Of a DNA stretch of 64,000 bases, positions 35,041-44,100 are shown one piece after another. The notes beneath the pieces were generated by a model. It was not told the origin of the DNA. It saw only the letters and a program-made list of their open reading frames with translations, and made no database searches. The DNA comes from JAFDZO01 sp044226845 (lineage in GTDB: Bacteria; Bacteroidota; Ignavibacteria; Tepidaquicellales; Tepidaquicellaceae): positions 124,001 through 188,000 of the forward strand of contig JBGAGG010000006.1 of the NCBI GenBank assembly GCA_044226845.1. The letters run 5' to 3'. The first letter of the stretch is position 1. Every line of letters starts with the position of its first letter. A program made the position numbers and the translations under genes.

Positions 35041-35310
35041 GTTTGTAGTGATATCTTCTCCCTCCTTTCTAAGGCGGGTGACTGAGCGGCGGTATTAAAC
35101 ATAATATTTTAACCTCCCCCTTCCCCCTCCTTCGCAGGAGGGGGATACTCATTTTATTTCCCTTCAAACCAAATATTTGCAAGCCATTCTTATTAGTTAT
35201 TGCTTCATTTTTTTCCTATTTTAAAAAAGCAAATTTTATAGGGGCGGCATAAAATTTATCTTCTCACTTCAGTTTATACTTAACCACTTTCCCTATCACT
35301 TAATTTTTAC

Positions 35311-35362
35311 TTAATAAGACATCTTAATAAGACATCTTCATAAGAAATCTTAATAAGACATC
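35311..35362. repeat. 13-bp tandem repeat, four units
   Basis: TTAATAAGACATC occurs at 35311, 35324 and 35350, with a variant TTCATAAGAAATC at 35337. It lies about 100 bases upstream of a large secreted-protein gene. The rest of 35041-35461 shows only a CCCCCTCC/GGAGGGGG hairpin near 35130. Confidence 0.85.
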
Positions 35363-35461
35363 ACCCCATACAATGTCTGTTCTGTTTTATTTAATTCAAA
35401 TAAGAATTAAGTAAAAGCACTTTAATTGATTTCCAATTTCATTCATTATTAATTCCCGTAC

Positions 35462-38356
35462 ATGAAAAAACTATTTCTACTTATTTCTCTGCCGCTGTTT
35501 TTATTTTTAATTAATAATACAGCGGATGCAGTTACATTTTATTCACAGGGACTTCCTGACCCTACCTCATTAGCAAACTGGAATACAATTCGCGCCGGAG
35601 GTGGAACGACTGCTCCTAACTACATTACCGACTCAAACATTTTTATAATTCAATTTGGATATGACGTAACTATAAATTCTTCATGGGGTGTTGCAGGCAA
35701 CGGAGCAAAGCTGCAGATTGAAAACGGCGCAACACTTACTGCAAATGGCATTGTTGGTATCGGTGCGACTGCATTTTTTGTGATGGATAGCGGCGCAAAA
35801 TATATACACAACAACGTGGGTAATTTTGACACTTATATATTGGCTGGAACAGAGATTTTAGCTCCGAATAGTACCTGGGAATTTCAGAATTGGTCAGGTA
35901 ATTCTCCTTTCTTCAGTCCTGATTTTGGTAATCTTATATACAACAGCAGCACTGCAACAGTTGATTTTAACTGGGGCGGTAAGCTTGGAGTTGTGCAGGG
36001 GAACCTGGAGCTTAAAAATACAAATGGTAAAAGAATAGTATTCAATAATAACGGCGGATTTAACATAACAGTTGGCGGTGACTTCATAAATTCAGGTGTC
36101 AACTTAGTTCTTACGGAGGGAAAGGGTGGTTTTAATGATTCGCATCTGGATATATACGGAAATTTTAATATGACAGCCGGTGTGATTAACCATACGAATG
36201 ATTGGATAAAAAGCATCATAAGTTTTTGCGGAGTAGATAAATCAATATCACACACAGGCGGCACAATAAACGGTGGTTATCTTAACTGGAGCGTTGCTGA
36301 AGGTTCATCTTATACACTACTAAGTAATTTTGGTATTTCCGCAGGACGTGCGTTCGTTATAAGCGGAACATTTGATGCACAAAGTTATAATATGACAGGC
36401 GCAGGAAATTTCTGGTGTAATGGTGTTATATCGAAATATATTACATCTCATCCGCAAGGGGTAAAGGGCAATCTTTTAAATACAGGTGAAAGATATTTTC
36501 AAAGCCATACCATTATATGGAACGGCACTGCTAACCAAAACACAGGGCTAAGCGGATTGAATATAAGTTTTGCCAAAGCATATATTAACAGCAATACAAT
36601 CGGCATAGTAACTTTTGATGCTAATTTGACGATAACTGATTTCGGATTTTTTCGTCTGGATAGCAACACTACCACTGATATGGGAGTATTTACATTCTTC
36701 TACCCATACTCAGGTCATGCATATGTTTACGGCTATGTAAAGACTTCAAACGCTAACGGATTCAGCGGCGCAGTAAATACTACTATTTCAAATTTAATTC
36801 CTGAAAACGTTATTCTCTCAGGCAGCACAACAGTAGAATATAATTCAGCTTCAGCTCAGTTGGTTTCAGGAAGAACAAATTATCATAACTTAATATTCAC
36901 AGGGGGCGGTGTAAAAACTTTCCGTGATTCAGTTGTTGTGGAAGGAACTATTAATGTAAACAGCGGTGAAATAATTTTAATGGATACCAATGACCTTAAG
37001 GGTATCGGCACTAATGCACTCTTTGCAGGCACGGGTACAATATCACTTAGTGATTTAACGCAGATTACAGGCTTTAATAATAATTTCGGTGGAAATTTTT
37101 ACGTGTATGGTTCCAATGCAAGTATTCCTTCGGGAATTTATGAGAAGCTTACCATTGACGGAACTGCGCATCTTACAGGTGATGTAATTGTAGATGAGCT
37201 TACAATAGCTTTGGGTACGCTTAGTGTAGGTCCTCATGGTCTTGTACTTTCAAAACCAATTCTCGTTACTCCTGAAAGTTTAATAACTGATTCAACTTCA
37301 AATTTAGTTATCACCGGAAGCACGAATTTTACTATTCCTTCATCAGTGACACATTTAGGCCAGCTTAGAATAAACAGCACTGCTCCCGGAGGAATAACTG
37401 CAGTAAGTAATATAAATGTGCACGGAATTTTTTATTTGTCTAATGGAATTCTGCATATCGGCAGCCACACATTTTCGGCAGATAGTATAAACGGAGGCAG
37501 CTCGACAAAGTATGTTCAGATGGATAGCGCGGGCAGACTTAAAAAAAATAATATTTCGGGATTGACAGTTTATCCCATAGGAAACTCATCATACAATCCG
37601 TTGATATTAAATAATACAGGCGGAGTGGCGGATAATTTTTCAGTTGGATTAAAAGATACGATTACAAATCCCACACCGGATAATAATCAGGCAGTGCAGC
37701 GTGAGTGGAATATATCTGAGGATGTTCCGGGCGGCTCAAATGTTTTTTTAACTTTGCAATGGCTTACATCGGAGCAGGGACATAGTGTGAACCATACTGT
37801 ATTGCAGATAGGACATTACACAAACGGAGGCTATGAAAATATTTTATGTAACAGTGTGCAGGGTGGTAATCCGTGGACGATTACTACAAGTCAGCCCGTA
37901 TCGACATTCTCGCCGTTCATAATTGCGAATCAGGGGATTGCTCCCGTAGAGCTTGCTTCGTTCTCATCAGCAGTTAATAAAAATAAAGTAAATCTGAACT
38001 GGAGCACAGTGATGGAAGAGAATAATTCAGGATTTGATATCGAAAGAAGAAATGAAACCGGTGAGTGGAAAAAAATATCCAATGTTCAGGGGCATGGTAC
38101 ATCAAATAATTCTCATTCATATTCTTTTGAAGACAGAAATTTGCAGACGGGAAATTATAATTACAGACTTAAGCAGATAGATTTCAACGGAAATTATATG
38201 ACAGGAAGGGAAGTAATGCAGCTTGTGAATGAAATAATGCAGGCAGGTTACTACACAACAAGGTTTGATGCATCAAAACTTTCAAGCGGAACATATTTTT
38301 ATAGAATACAGACCGGAGATTTTTCTTCCATTAAGAAGATGGTGCTTGTCAAATAA
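35462..38356 (+). CDS. large secreted T9SS substrate with damaged sorting domain
   Basis: 964 residues. Signal peptide MKKLFLLISLPLFLFLINNTADA, then a G8-like start (FYSQGLPDPTSLANWNTI..NGAKLQIENGATLTANG) and a long Asn/Gly-rich beta-helix. Near residue 830 comes PVELASFSSAVNKNKVNLNW, the usual fibronectin-like linker. The C-terminus (VNEIMQAGYYTTRFDASKL..KKMVLVK) is the second half of a type A sorting domain. The first half, including the NYPNPFNP motif, is absent: the linker runs directly from NYMTGREV into QLVNE. An in-frame deletion between two GREV-type sequences would explain this. Export may be affected. Confidence 0.85.
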   Translation: MKKLFLLISLPLFLFLINNTADAVTFYSQGLPDPTSLANWNTIRAGGGTTAPNYITDSNIFIIQFGYDVTINSSWGVAGNGAKLQIENGATLTANGIVGIGATAFFVMDSGAKYIHNNVGNFDTYILAGTEILAPNSTWEFQNWSGNSPFFSPDFGNLIYNSSTATVDFNWGGKLGVVQGNLELKNTNGKRIVFNNNGGFNITVGGDFINSGVNLVLTEGKGGFNDSHLDIYGNFNMTAGVINHTNDWIKSIISFCGVDKSISHTGGTINGGYLNWSVAEGSSYTLLSNFGISAGRAFVISGTFDAQSYNMTGAGNFWCNGVISKYITSHPQGVKGNLLNTGERYFQSHTIIWNGTANQNTGLSGLNISFAKAYINSNTIGIVTFDANLTITDFGFFRLDSNTTTDMGVFTFFYPYSGHAYVYGYVKTSNANGFSGAVNTTISNLIPENVILSGSTTVEYNSASAQLVSGRTNYHNLIFTGGGVKTFRDSVVVEGTINVNSGEIILMDTNDLKGIGTNALFAGTGTISLSDLTQITGFNNNFGGNFYVYGSNASIPSGIYEKLTIDGTAHLTGDVIVDELTIALGTLSVGPHGLVLSKPILVTPESLITDSTSNLVITGSTNFTIPSSVTHLGQLRINSTAPGGITAVSNINVHGIFYLSNGILHIGSHTFSADSINGGSSTKYVQMDSAGRLKKNNISGLTVYPIGNSSYNPLILNNTGGVADNFSVGLKDTITNPTPDNNQAVQREWNISEDVPGGSNVFLTLQWLTSEQGHSVNHTVLQIGHYTNGGYENILCNSVQGGNPWTITTSQPVSTFSPFIIANQGIAPVELASFSSAVNKNKVNLNWSTVMEENNSGFDIERRNETGEWKKISNVQGHGTSNNSHSYSFEDRNLQTGNYNYRLKQIDFNGNYMTGREVMQLVNEIMQAGYYTTRFDASKLSSGTYFYRIQTGDFSSIKKMVLVK

Positions 38357-38384
38357 TTAGTAATTAATAAAAAGTAATTAATAA

Positions 38385-38420
38385 AAAAAAGCCTTGCAGA
38401 TAACTCTTCAGGGCTTTTTT
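38385..38420 (+). terminator. rho-independent terminator
   Basis: AAAAAAGCC pairs with GGCTTTTTT around an 18-nt loop, 29 bases after the preceding stop codon. Confidence 0.75.
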
Positions 38421-38594
38421 ATTTTATTAAGGGAAATAGAATTATTCATTATTAATTATTTATTATTAACTATTCATTAATGGACGCGGGGCATTTTTGT
38501 TTGTGCTTATTTGAACCTTCTGTTGTATTCCTCTGTTGAATAAGATACCCTATGTACTTCCTTTTATGTTAATCGGATGAAAATAAATTAACCT

Positions 38595-38720
38595 ATGTTC
38601 ACAAGCGTTGCTTTTTGGTTCTTAGTTTTTGTTGTTGGAGTTGTTACATATATGCTTATTGAATCCAGAATGAAGAAAAAAAATGAGAAAGTTACTTCCT
38701 CTCACTATTCGGATAAGTAA
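38595..38720 (+). CDS. 41-residue single-pass membrane protein
   Basis: ATG to TAA frame: MFTSVAFWFLVFVVGVVTYM forms the helix, followed by LIESRMKKKNEK and a polar end. It is closed 26 bases later by a dedicated terminator. The layout (N-terminal helix then a basic juxtamembrane stretch) resembles 40182-40292, which has the same terminator type; this resembles small cytochrome-oxidase-maturation-type (CcoQ/CcoS) or cbb3-like small subunits only in size. Function unknown. Confidence 0.55.
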   Translation: MFTSVAFWFLVFVVGVVTYMLIESRMKKKNEKVTSSHYSDK

Positions 38721-38745
38721 AAATAGAATCGGACTCACTCTTTAA

Positions 38746-38775
38746 ATGCCTCGCACATGCGGGGCATTTTTGTTT
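38746..38775 (+). terminator. terminator of the ATGCCTCGC family
   Basis: ATGCCTCGC, loop ACAT, GCGGGGCAT (one G-T wobble), then TTTTGTTT. A lone right arm of the same element (GCGGGGCATTTTTG) lies at about 38484-38499. Confidence 0.85.
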
Positions 38776-39052
38776 AACCACCCCCTTTACCCTCCTTAGA
38801 GAAAGGAGAGGACTTGTTCGGCATGATTTTAAAAGTCAACTTAATTCTTTGCATTCACAAACTTTCCTATCAAACCTCCCTTTATTAAACGGAAAGAATG
38901 AGCGCACTGCCTCGTCCACAAGCTGTTTTTTTTGTCTTTGTAAGTTTTTCCTGAAGAGTAAAGGCGAGAACTTGAAAACAATTTTCTATGTATTATTACT
39001 TATACATTTAATATTTTTATTCAAACTTAAATTTAAAAACTAAATATTTCCT

Positions 39053-40003
39053 ATGAAAGTATTTAGGGTGCTCTTCTCAATAAGTTTAGTCGCTATTCTT
39101 ACTGTTGTTATACATTTAGCGGGCTGCAGCGATTCAATTGTAAATTCAACAGGTGTATCTACCGGCTATCAGGCACGCAGCGAAAAAGAATTTGCCGTGA
39201 ATTCCGGATTAAAGGCAGAGCCGGGCGCAGTAGTAGTTGTTCAGCTTGAGCATCTGAATTCTCCGCCGGATTCAGTCGATATGGATACAGGTACAATAGG
39301 GGAGGATATTATTCCGTTTGCTTATACAAAAACTTCAATGCATAATTTCCGTTTAGATGATTCAAGTGAGTTCAGAGTTAAGTTAATAAATTCATCATCG
39401 GGTGCAGTCATCTATGAACTGACTGCCGCATCACCGAATATATCGGTTAATATTCCTGCAGGGGAATATAAATTATATATTACTTCACTGGTAAATTACG
39501 GCTCAGTTTCACTTGGGAAACAGATTGTATTTATTCAGCAGGATACAACCGTTAATGATAATTTTGGATATGATTCAACCCAGTTGAATACTTTTTTCAG
39601 AACGGGAAAGTGTTTAAAGTGTGATCTTCAATATGTGAATTTATCGGGCATGGCTTTAAATGATGTTGTGCTGGATAATTCAAATCTTATGTATTCAGAT
39701 TTATCAAGTACTACATTGACAAATTCAAGTTTTGTAAACTGCGAGATGAACTATGCAAATTTAAGTCATGTGGTTAGTGCAAACGGCACAGTATTTACAG
39801 GAGGTAAATTCTTCAGCGCAAACTTTATGCAGTCAAATCTTCAACAAACTGACTTCAGAGTTGCTTTGCTGAGAAGCGCAAATTTATCTTATGCGAATTT
39901 GAGCAACTCAGATTGCAGAGGAACATTTTTCTGCGGAGCGAACAAACAATTCTTAATGTCAATAAATATTCTTGTAGATGAAACGACTCTTTGCTGGCCG
40001 TAA
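39053..40003 (+). CDS. lipoprotein with short pentapeptide domain, fourth paralogue
   Basis: 316 residues; lipobox HLAGC then SDSIVNS. The N-terminal domain aligns with the other three (PGAVVVVQLEHLNSPP, GEYKLYITSL), followed by TGKCLKCDL. The pentapeptide helix is much shorter (LDNSNLMYSDLSSTTLTNSS) and the protein ends LCWP. The conserved N-domain, KCxxCDL hinge and CWP end combined with variable helix length point to modular growth and loss of repeats. Confidence 0.85.
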   Translation: MKVFRVLFSISLVAILTVVIHLAGCSDSIVNSTGVSTGYQARSEKEFAVNSGLKAEPGAVVVVQLEHLNSPPDSVDMDTGTIGEDIIPFAYTKTSMHNFRLDDSSEFRVKLINSSSGAVIYELTAASPNISVNIPAGEYKLYITSLVNYGSVSLGKQIVFIQQDTTVNDNFGYDSTQLNTFFRTGKCLKCDLQYVNLSGMALNDVVLDNSNLMYSDLSSTTLTNSSFVNCEMNYANLSHVVSANGTVFTGGKFFSANFMQSNLQQTDFRVALLRSANLSYANLSNSDCRGTFFCGANKQFLMSINILVDETTLCWP

Positions 40004-40036
40004 AAAAAGAATAATAATTTAGATAAATTTAAAGAT

Positions 40037-40065
40037 ATGCCTCGTCCGCAAGCGGGGCATTTTTG
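40037..40065 (+). terminator. terminator of the ATGCCTCGC family
   Basis: ATGCCTCG, short loop, CGGGGCAT, then TTTTGTTT, 34 bases after the lipoprotein stop codon. Confidence 0.8.
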
Positions 40066-40181
40066 TTTGTAATTACTTACTCATGAAAGCTTGAATAAAT
40101 TTCAATAGAGTTGTTTTTGACTGCACAAAAACCTAATTTAATTAAGTAGTAATACTAAGGGGGAAATTTAAATGAAAATAT

Positions 40182-40292
40182 ATGTTTGCATATGATAAGA
40201 TATTCTGGTACGCGATAATCCTTTTCGTAATCTGCTTTGTTGGATACTCAATGTTCCAAAAGCATCAAAGAAAAAAGAAGCTCGGTAAGTAA
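40182..40292 (+). CDS. 36-residue single-pass membrane protein
   Basis: ATG to TAA frame: MFAYDKIFWYAIILFVICFV then GYSMFQKHQRKKKLGK. One helix with a strongly basic cytoplasmic tail. It has its own terminator 25 bases later. Similar to 38595-38720 in layout and in its genomic setting (short gene with terminator beside secreted-protein genes). Confidence 0.55.
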   Translation: MFAYDKIFWYAIILFVICFVGYSMFQKHQRKKKLGK

Positions 40293-40316
40293 AATTATTT
40301 GAGTAAGAAATTTAAA

Positions 40317-40345
40317 ATGCCTCGCAAAAGCGGGGCATTTTTGTT
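40317..40345 (+). terminator. terminator of the ATGCCTCGC family
   Basis: ATGCCTCGC, loop AAAA, GCGGGGCAT, then TTTTTGTTT. Confidence 0.85.
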
Positions 40346-40353
40346 TATAAAAA

Positions 40354-40389
40354 AAAATCCCAATCTTATATTTAAAAGATTGGGATTTT
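40354..40389 (-). terminator. rho-independent terminator, usable on both strands
   Basis: AAAATCCCAATCTT pairs perfectly with AAGATTGGGATTTT around an 8-nt loop. It lies 25 bases beyond the stop of the minus-strand gene 40414-40806. Confidence 0.85.
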
Positions 40390-40413
40390 CAATTTTAATA
40401 ATAAACCGGAGTA

Positions 40414-40806
40414 TTATTTTTTATCTTCATGCTTTGTTGAGCACATGCCGACAATATCATGGAATAAATCATGCAGCTTGTTTAGTCTGGCAGTTATCAC
40501 TTCATCAGATGCGCCTGCATTGATTTTTTTACGAAGTGATTTTGTATCCGTTACCAATTTTTTCAGATTTTTTTTGATTGATTTGGAATCGAGCCCTTCG
40601 GGTATGTTGGAGTTTTTCCAGGCTACTGCAGCATCAACCATTTCACCGATTCTCGTTTTAATTGGTTCAAGTTTTCCTTCTTCAGAAGGGTGGAAAGTTT
40701 CAGACATTACTGTGTGAAAATCTTCTTTTTCTTTCCATTCTGCTTTTGTCTGCGCAAACGAAATTGACGTTACAAAAAATACTAATACTAAAAATAAATA
40801 TTTCAT
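40414..40806 (-). CDS. periplasmic helical hypothetical protein
   Basis: 130 residues with a signal peptide (MKYLFLVLVFFVTSISFAQ). The mature part is all-helical by pattern with conserved-looking FHTVMSETFHPSEEG and LHDLFHDIVGMCSTKHED. The His and Met near the N-terminal helix and His/Cys near the C-terminus could bind haem or metal as in cytochrome b562-type four-helix bundles, but there is no CXXCH motif and this is conjecture. Stands alone between terminators. Confidence 0.65.
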   Translation of the reverse strand: MKYLFLVLVFFVTSISFAQTKAEWKEKEDFHTVMSETFHPSEEGKLEPIKTRIGEMVDAAVAWKNSNIPEGLDSKSIKKNLKKLVTDTKSLRKKINAGASDEVITARLNKLHDLFHDIVGMCSTKHEDKK

Positions 40807-41129
40807 GTGAATTGGGTTAAAGGTTATCCGGTAAATTAAAGAGGTAAAAATAATTGTTCAATTCAAAATGAGATATTTTTCCTCAGCTTCTTATAAAAAA
40901 TATTTAATGGTTCAACTTGAAGTTTTTCACTTTAACATTCATTTTATAGTATTTAAATTCTTTTAATAAAATTCCTAAATTTTTTCCTTAAATTTTTCCC
41001 ATCCTGCGCAAAGTATTGTGACTGTGTTTTGCTCAAAAACGCATGTTTCATTACTATTTTCTTTATTTTCAACATATTTAAAAACTTTGTAATATTAGTC
41101 ACTTAAAAAAATCCGATATTAAAAATTAA

Positions 41130-41146
41130 TTGGCATAGGATTTGAG
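41130..41146 (+). promoter_or_regulatory. sigma-54-like promoter element
   Basis: TTGGCATAGGATTTGAG matches the sigma-54 pattern TGGCAC-N5-TTGC at the -24 block and spacing, but has GA instead of GC at -12. The start codon is 41 bases downstream. A sigma-54 activator is encoded at 33594-34982. Confidence 0.35.
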
Positions 41147-41186
41147 TTAAGGGCTATTATACAAAGACGAAAATAAACAACCCTAA

Positions 41187-44100
41187 ATGAGAAAACTACT
41201 TTTACTAGCTTGGGTATTAGCTATTGTAATTCCTTCTGCGGCATTTGCCGGCGCAGCAGGTACAAAATTTCAATTGTATGTGCCTTCCAATAACGATAAT
41301 AACGGACGCAATGTCTGCCTTATCGTTACGGCAATTACGGATTCAACAGTTATAGATATAATTGATGATAATACTGACGGAGATAACGATGATTCATTCT
41401 CCGGTGTGCTTATGAAAGGACAATCGTATGTAAGATATATAAAAGACGGAGCAGTCAATGACGATGCCGGCGGAAAAGCAGACGGTGATTATTTTTTAGT
41501 AAATTCAAACAAGCCTTCGCTTGTTTCCATGTCAACAAATTCTGACTGGCAGCATGATTTTGTTCCTTCAGATAACGGAACGATGAGAGGAAGATTGTTT
41601 TATGTTTACTCGCCTCCTACAGGATTTACGAACAGAGATATAAATGTTTTTGCTTACGAAGATTCAACGCTTGTTCAGGTCTACGATATTACAACTACTG
41701 CAACTACAACTACAGGTCTTACAAATGTAAACACATCAAACCAGTCTCAGATTGTTTCCACAAACCTGAATACTAAAGAAGATCTGATTAATATAAAAAC
41801 CTCGGGCAGAGATATTCTTGTACCGGGCAGAACCTATTTAATAATGGCTTCAAAGCCCGTTACTATGCAGTACGGTTCGTTATGGGGTAATGCAAGAGAC
41901 GGCGGCGGTTTCGTTCCGGGAATAAAAGGCTCATCAGTCGATAGTTTATTTTATTTTGCCATCCCTGCTGATAATGCAGGTGAGCAGGAGCTTAGAATGG
42001 TAAGCTTTAATAATAATGTTACGCTGAATCTGGATTATCTGAATGGAAATAACTGGACATCGCTTGGTACATATAATTTAAATGCTCTAAAGAATGCAGA
42101 CTGGGTTGCGCCTGCGGGAAGAAAGTACAGTTTGTTCAGAGCATATACTCTTGGCGGAAAGGTTTCATTGTTTGAAGCTAACTGGCTTGAAACAGGCACG
42201 GGTTCAGGTACTGCAGATATGTATTCCTTTACTTCATCTGAGAACGGTGACGGCGCAGGAAAGAACTTTGTAATTTATCTCGGTCCTCCCGGGCAGGAAA
42301 GCAATTGTGTTGACCCTTTTTCAAATAAAAAGTTTTCACAGATAAGCGACGGCGGATTATTCACCCACGTATTTTTATCCGCTTATTATCCGGGTACAAG
42401 TGTAAGAGTTCAGGATGCTGCAACAGGTACATTTATAGATACAACAATTACTATAGCAGCTGGAAGATATTTTGATTTTAAAGTCGGACAGGCAAAGTTT
42501 AATCAGATGAAAGAAGGCGGCAGAAAGCCTTATTTAAAATTTACAGCAACGCAGCCGATTGTTGCGGCGTTTTCAAACTGGAACGATAACTGGATGTGCT
42601 ATGCTACGAGTGTACTTGCTCCGGGCGTATCGGTAAATACAAATACAGTACAGACACCATTACATTCACGTGATACGGTTTCAATCACAAGTTCATGCAC
42701 AAACCGTTCAGGTTCTACTATGACAAATACAAAGACAGAGATAAAAATTCCGGACGGCTTGCATTATGAGTCATCGAATCTTTCATCAAATCACGGTAAC
42801 ATTGGTGAAGGTGAAAGAATTCATTCAGGCGACGATGAAATAATAAGATGGAAAGATTATAGATTTGACCACGGCGATTCATTAAAAATCAGAGTTAAAG
42901 TAAGAACAGATTCATTATATCGTAACGGAAGTTACATTCCTAATAATACAAATCTTCCTGTAACAACTACCTGTCACGGCAGAGTAGGGAACGATACAAT
43001 CATTACACAGAACACTGCAATTACAAACGTAGTAAATGCAAACCCAATAGGCATAAATGAAAATTATATTCTTGCATATGAAGACTTAAAAAACTCAAGC
43101 TGGAATGACTGGGATGTGAACGACTTTGTAACATCATTACATGCAAACGTTCTCGCAGATAATAACCTTAAAATAAAAACGATTACTCTTGACTATGAAG
43201 CATTGGCAAGAGGTTCATCATTCGACCACGCATTCAAACACAAACTGAATATACAAGGCTCATGGACGGCAACATTAACAGTTAAAGATTCAAACGGAAC
43301 AGTATTAAACGCTTTAGGATTTACAAACAGAGCATTTAATAATTCTGGAACGATAACAGTGTTTCCTTCGACAAAGCAGGCATTGCCTCCAAAGTCAGGC
43401 TACTTTAATACAAATACAAGTGAAGGTCAGCCCGGAAATGTAAAAGGATACACAGCAACATTGAGTATTACGGTTAACAATACATCAAATTCTCTCAGTG
43501 CATTCAATGCATCAATTTCAGATCCTTTCATATTAACAGAGATTGGAAATGAAATTCACGTTGCAGCATTAGTAGGAAATGCAGGCAATACGCAGAACGT
43601 TGATAACAGTGTTGTTTCAGGCTTGCCTCTTTACGGATATTATTTGGATTTAGCTTACAAGCTTCCTGCAAATTATAAATGGCCGCTTGAAGGACCGACT
43701 ACGGCAATATGGTATGCATATCCTTCTTTCAATCCTTATATCATTTCAGGAAAAGTTACAAATACAAACTGGTACACAACACCTGATACAGGCAAAGTAT
43801 GGACAAGAAGAAATGTTGTAACGGATAATTCCGGATTTGGCAATATTGCACAGGATAGAATTGAACCTATGAATCAGGGACTTGCAAGAGTAACATTGCA
43901 GGATACAGTATCTAAATTCTTTGCTTCACCAAAGCTTGTTGATTTAGATAACGATAACAAGCTCGATATTCTCATAGGAGGAATGGATAATAACTTCTAT
44001 GCCTTCAAATCTGACGGAACACAAATAAGCGGCTTCCCGATAAACACAGGCGGTATTATTCGTTCGACAGCAGCAGTAGATAAAAAATCAGACGGCACGA

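Noticed and set aside
38849..39043. 64-codon plus-strand frame before the fourth pentapeptide lipoprotein
   Set aside because: Composition looks like translated AT-rich spacer; no start signal; a terminator-flanked small gene nearby is more convincing.
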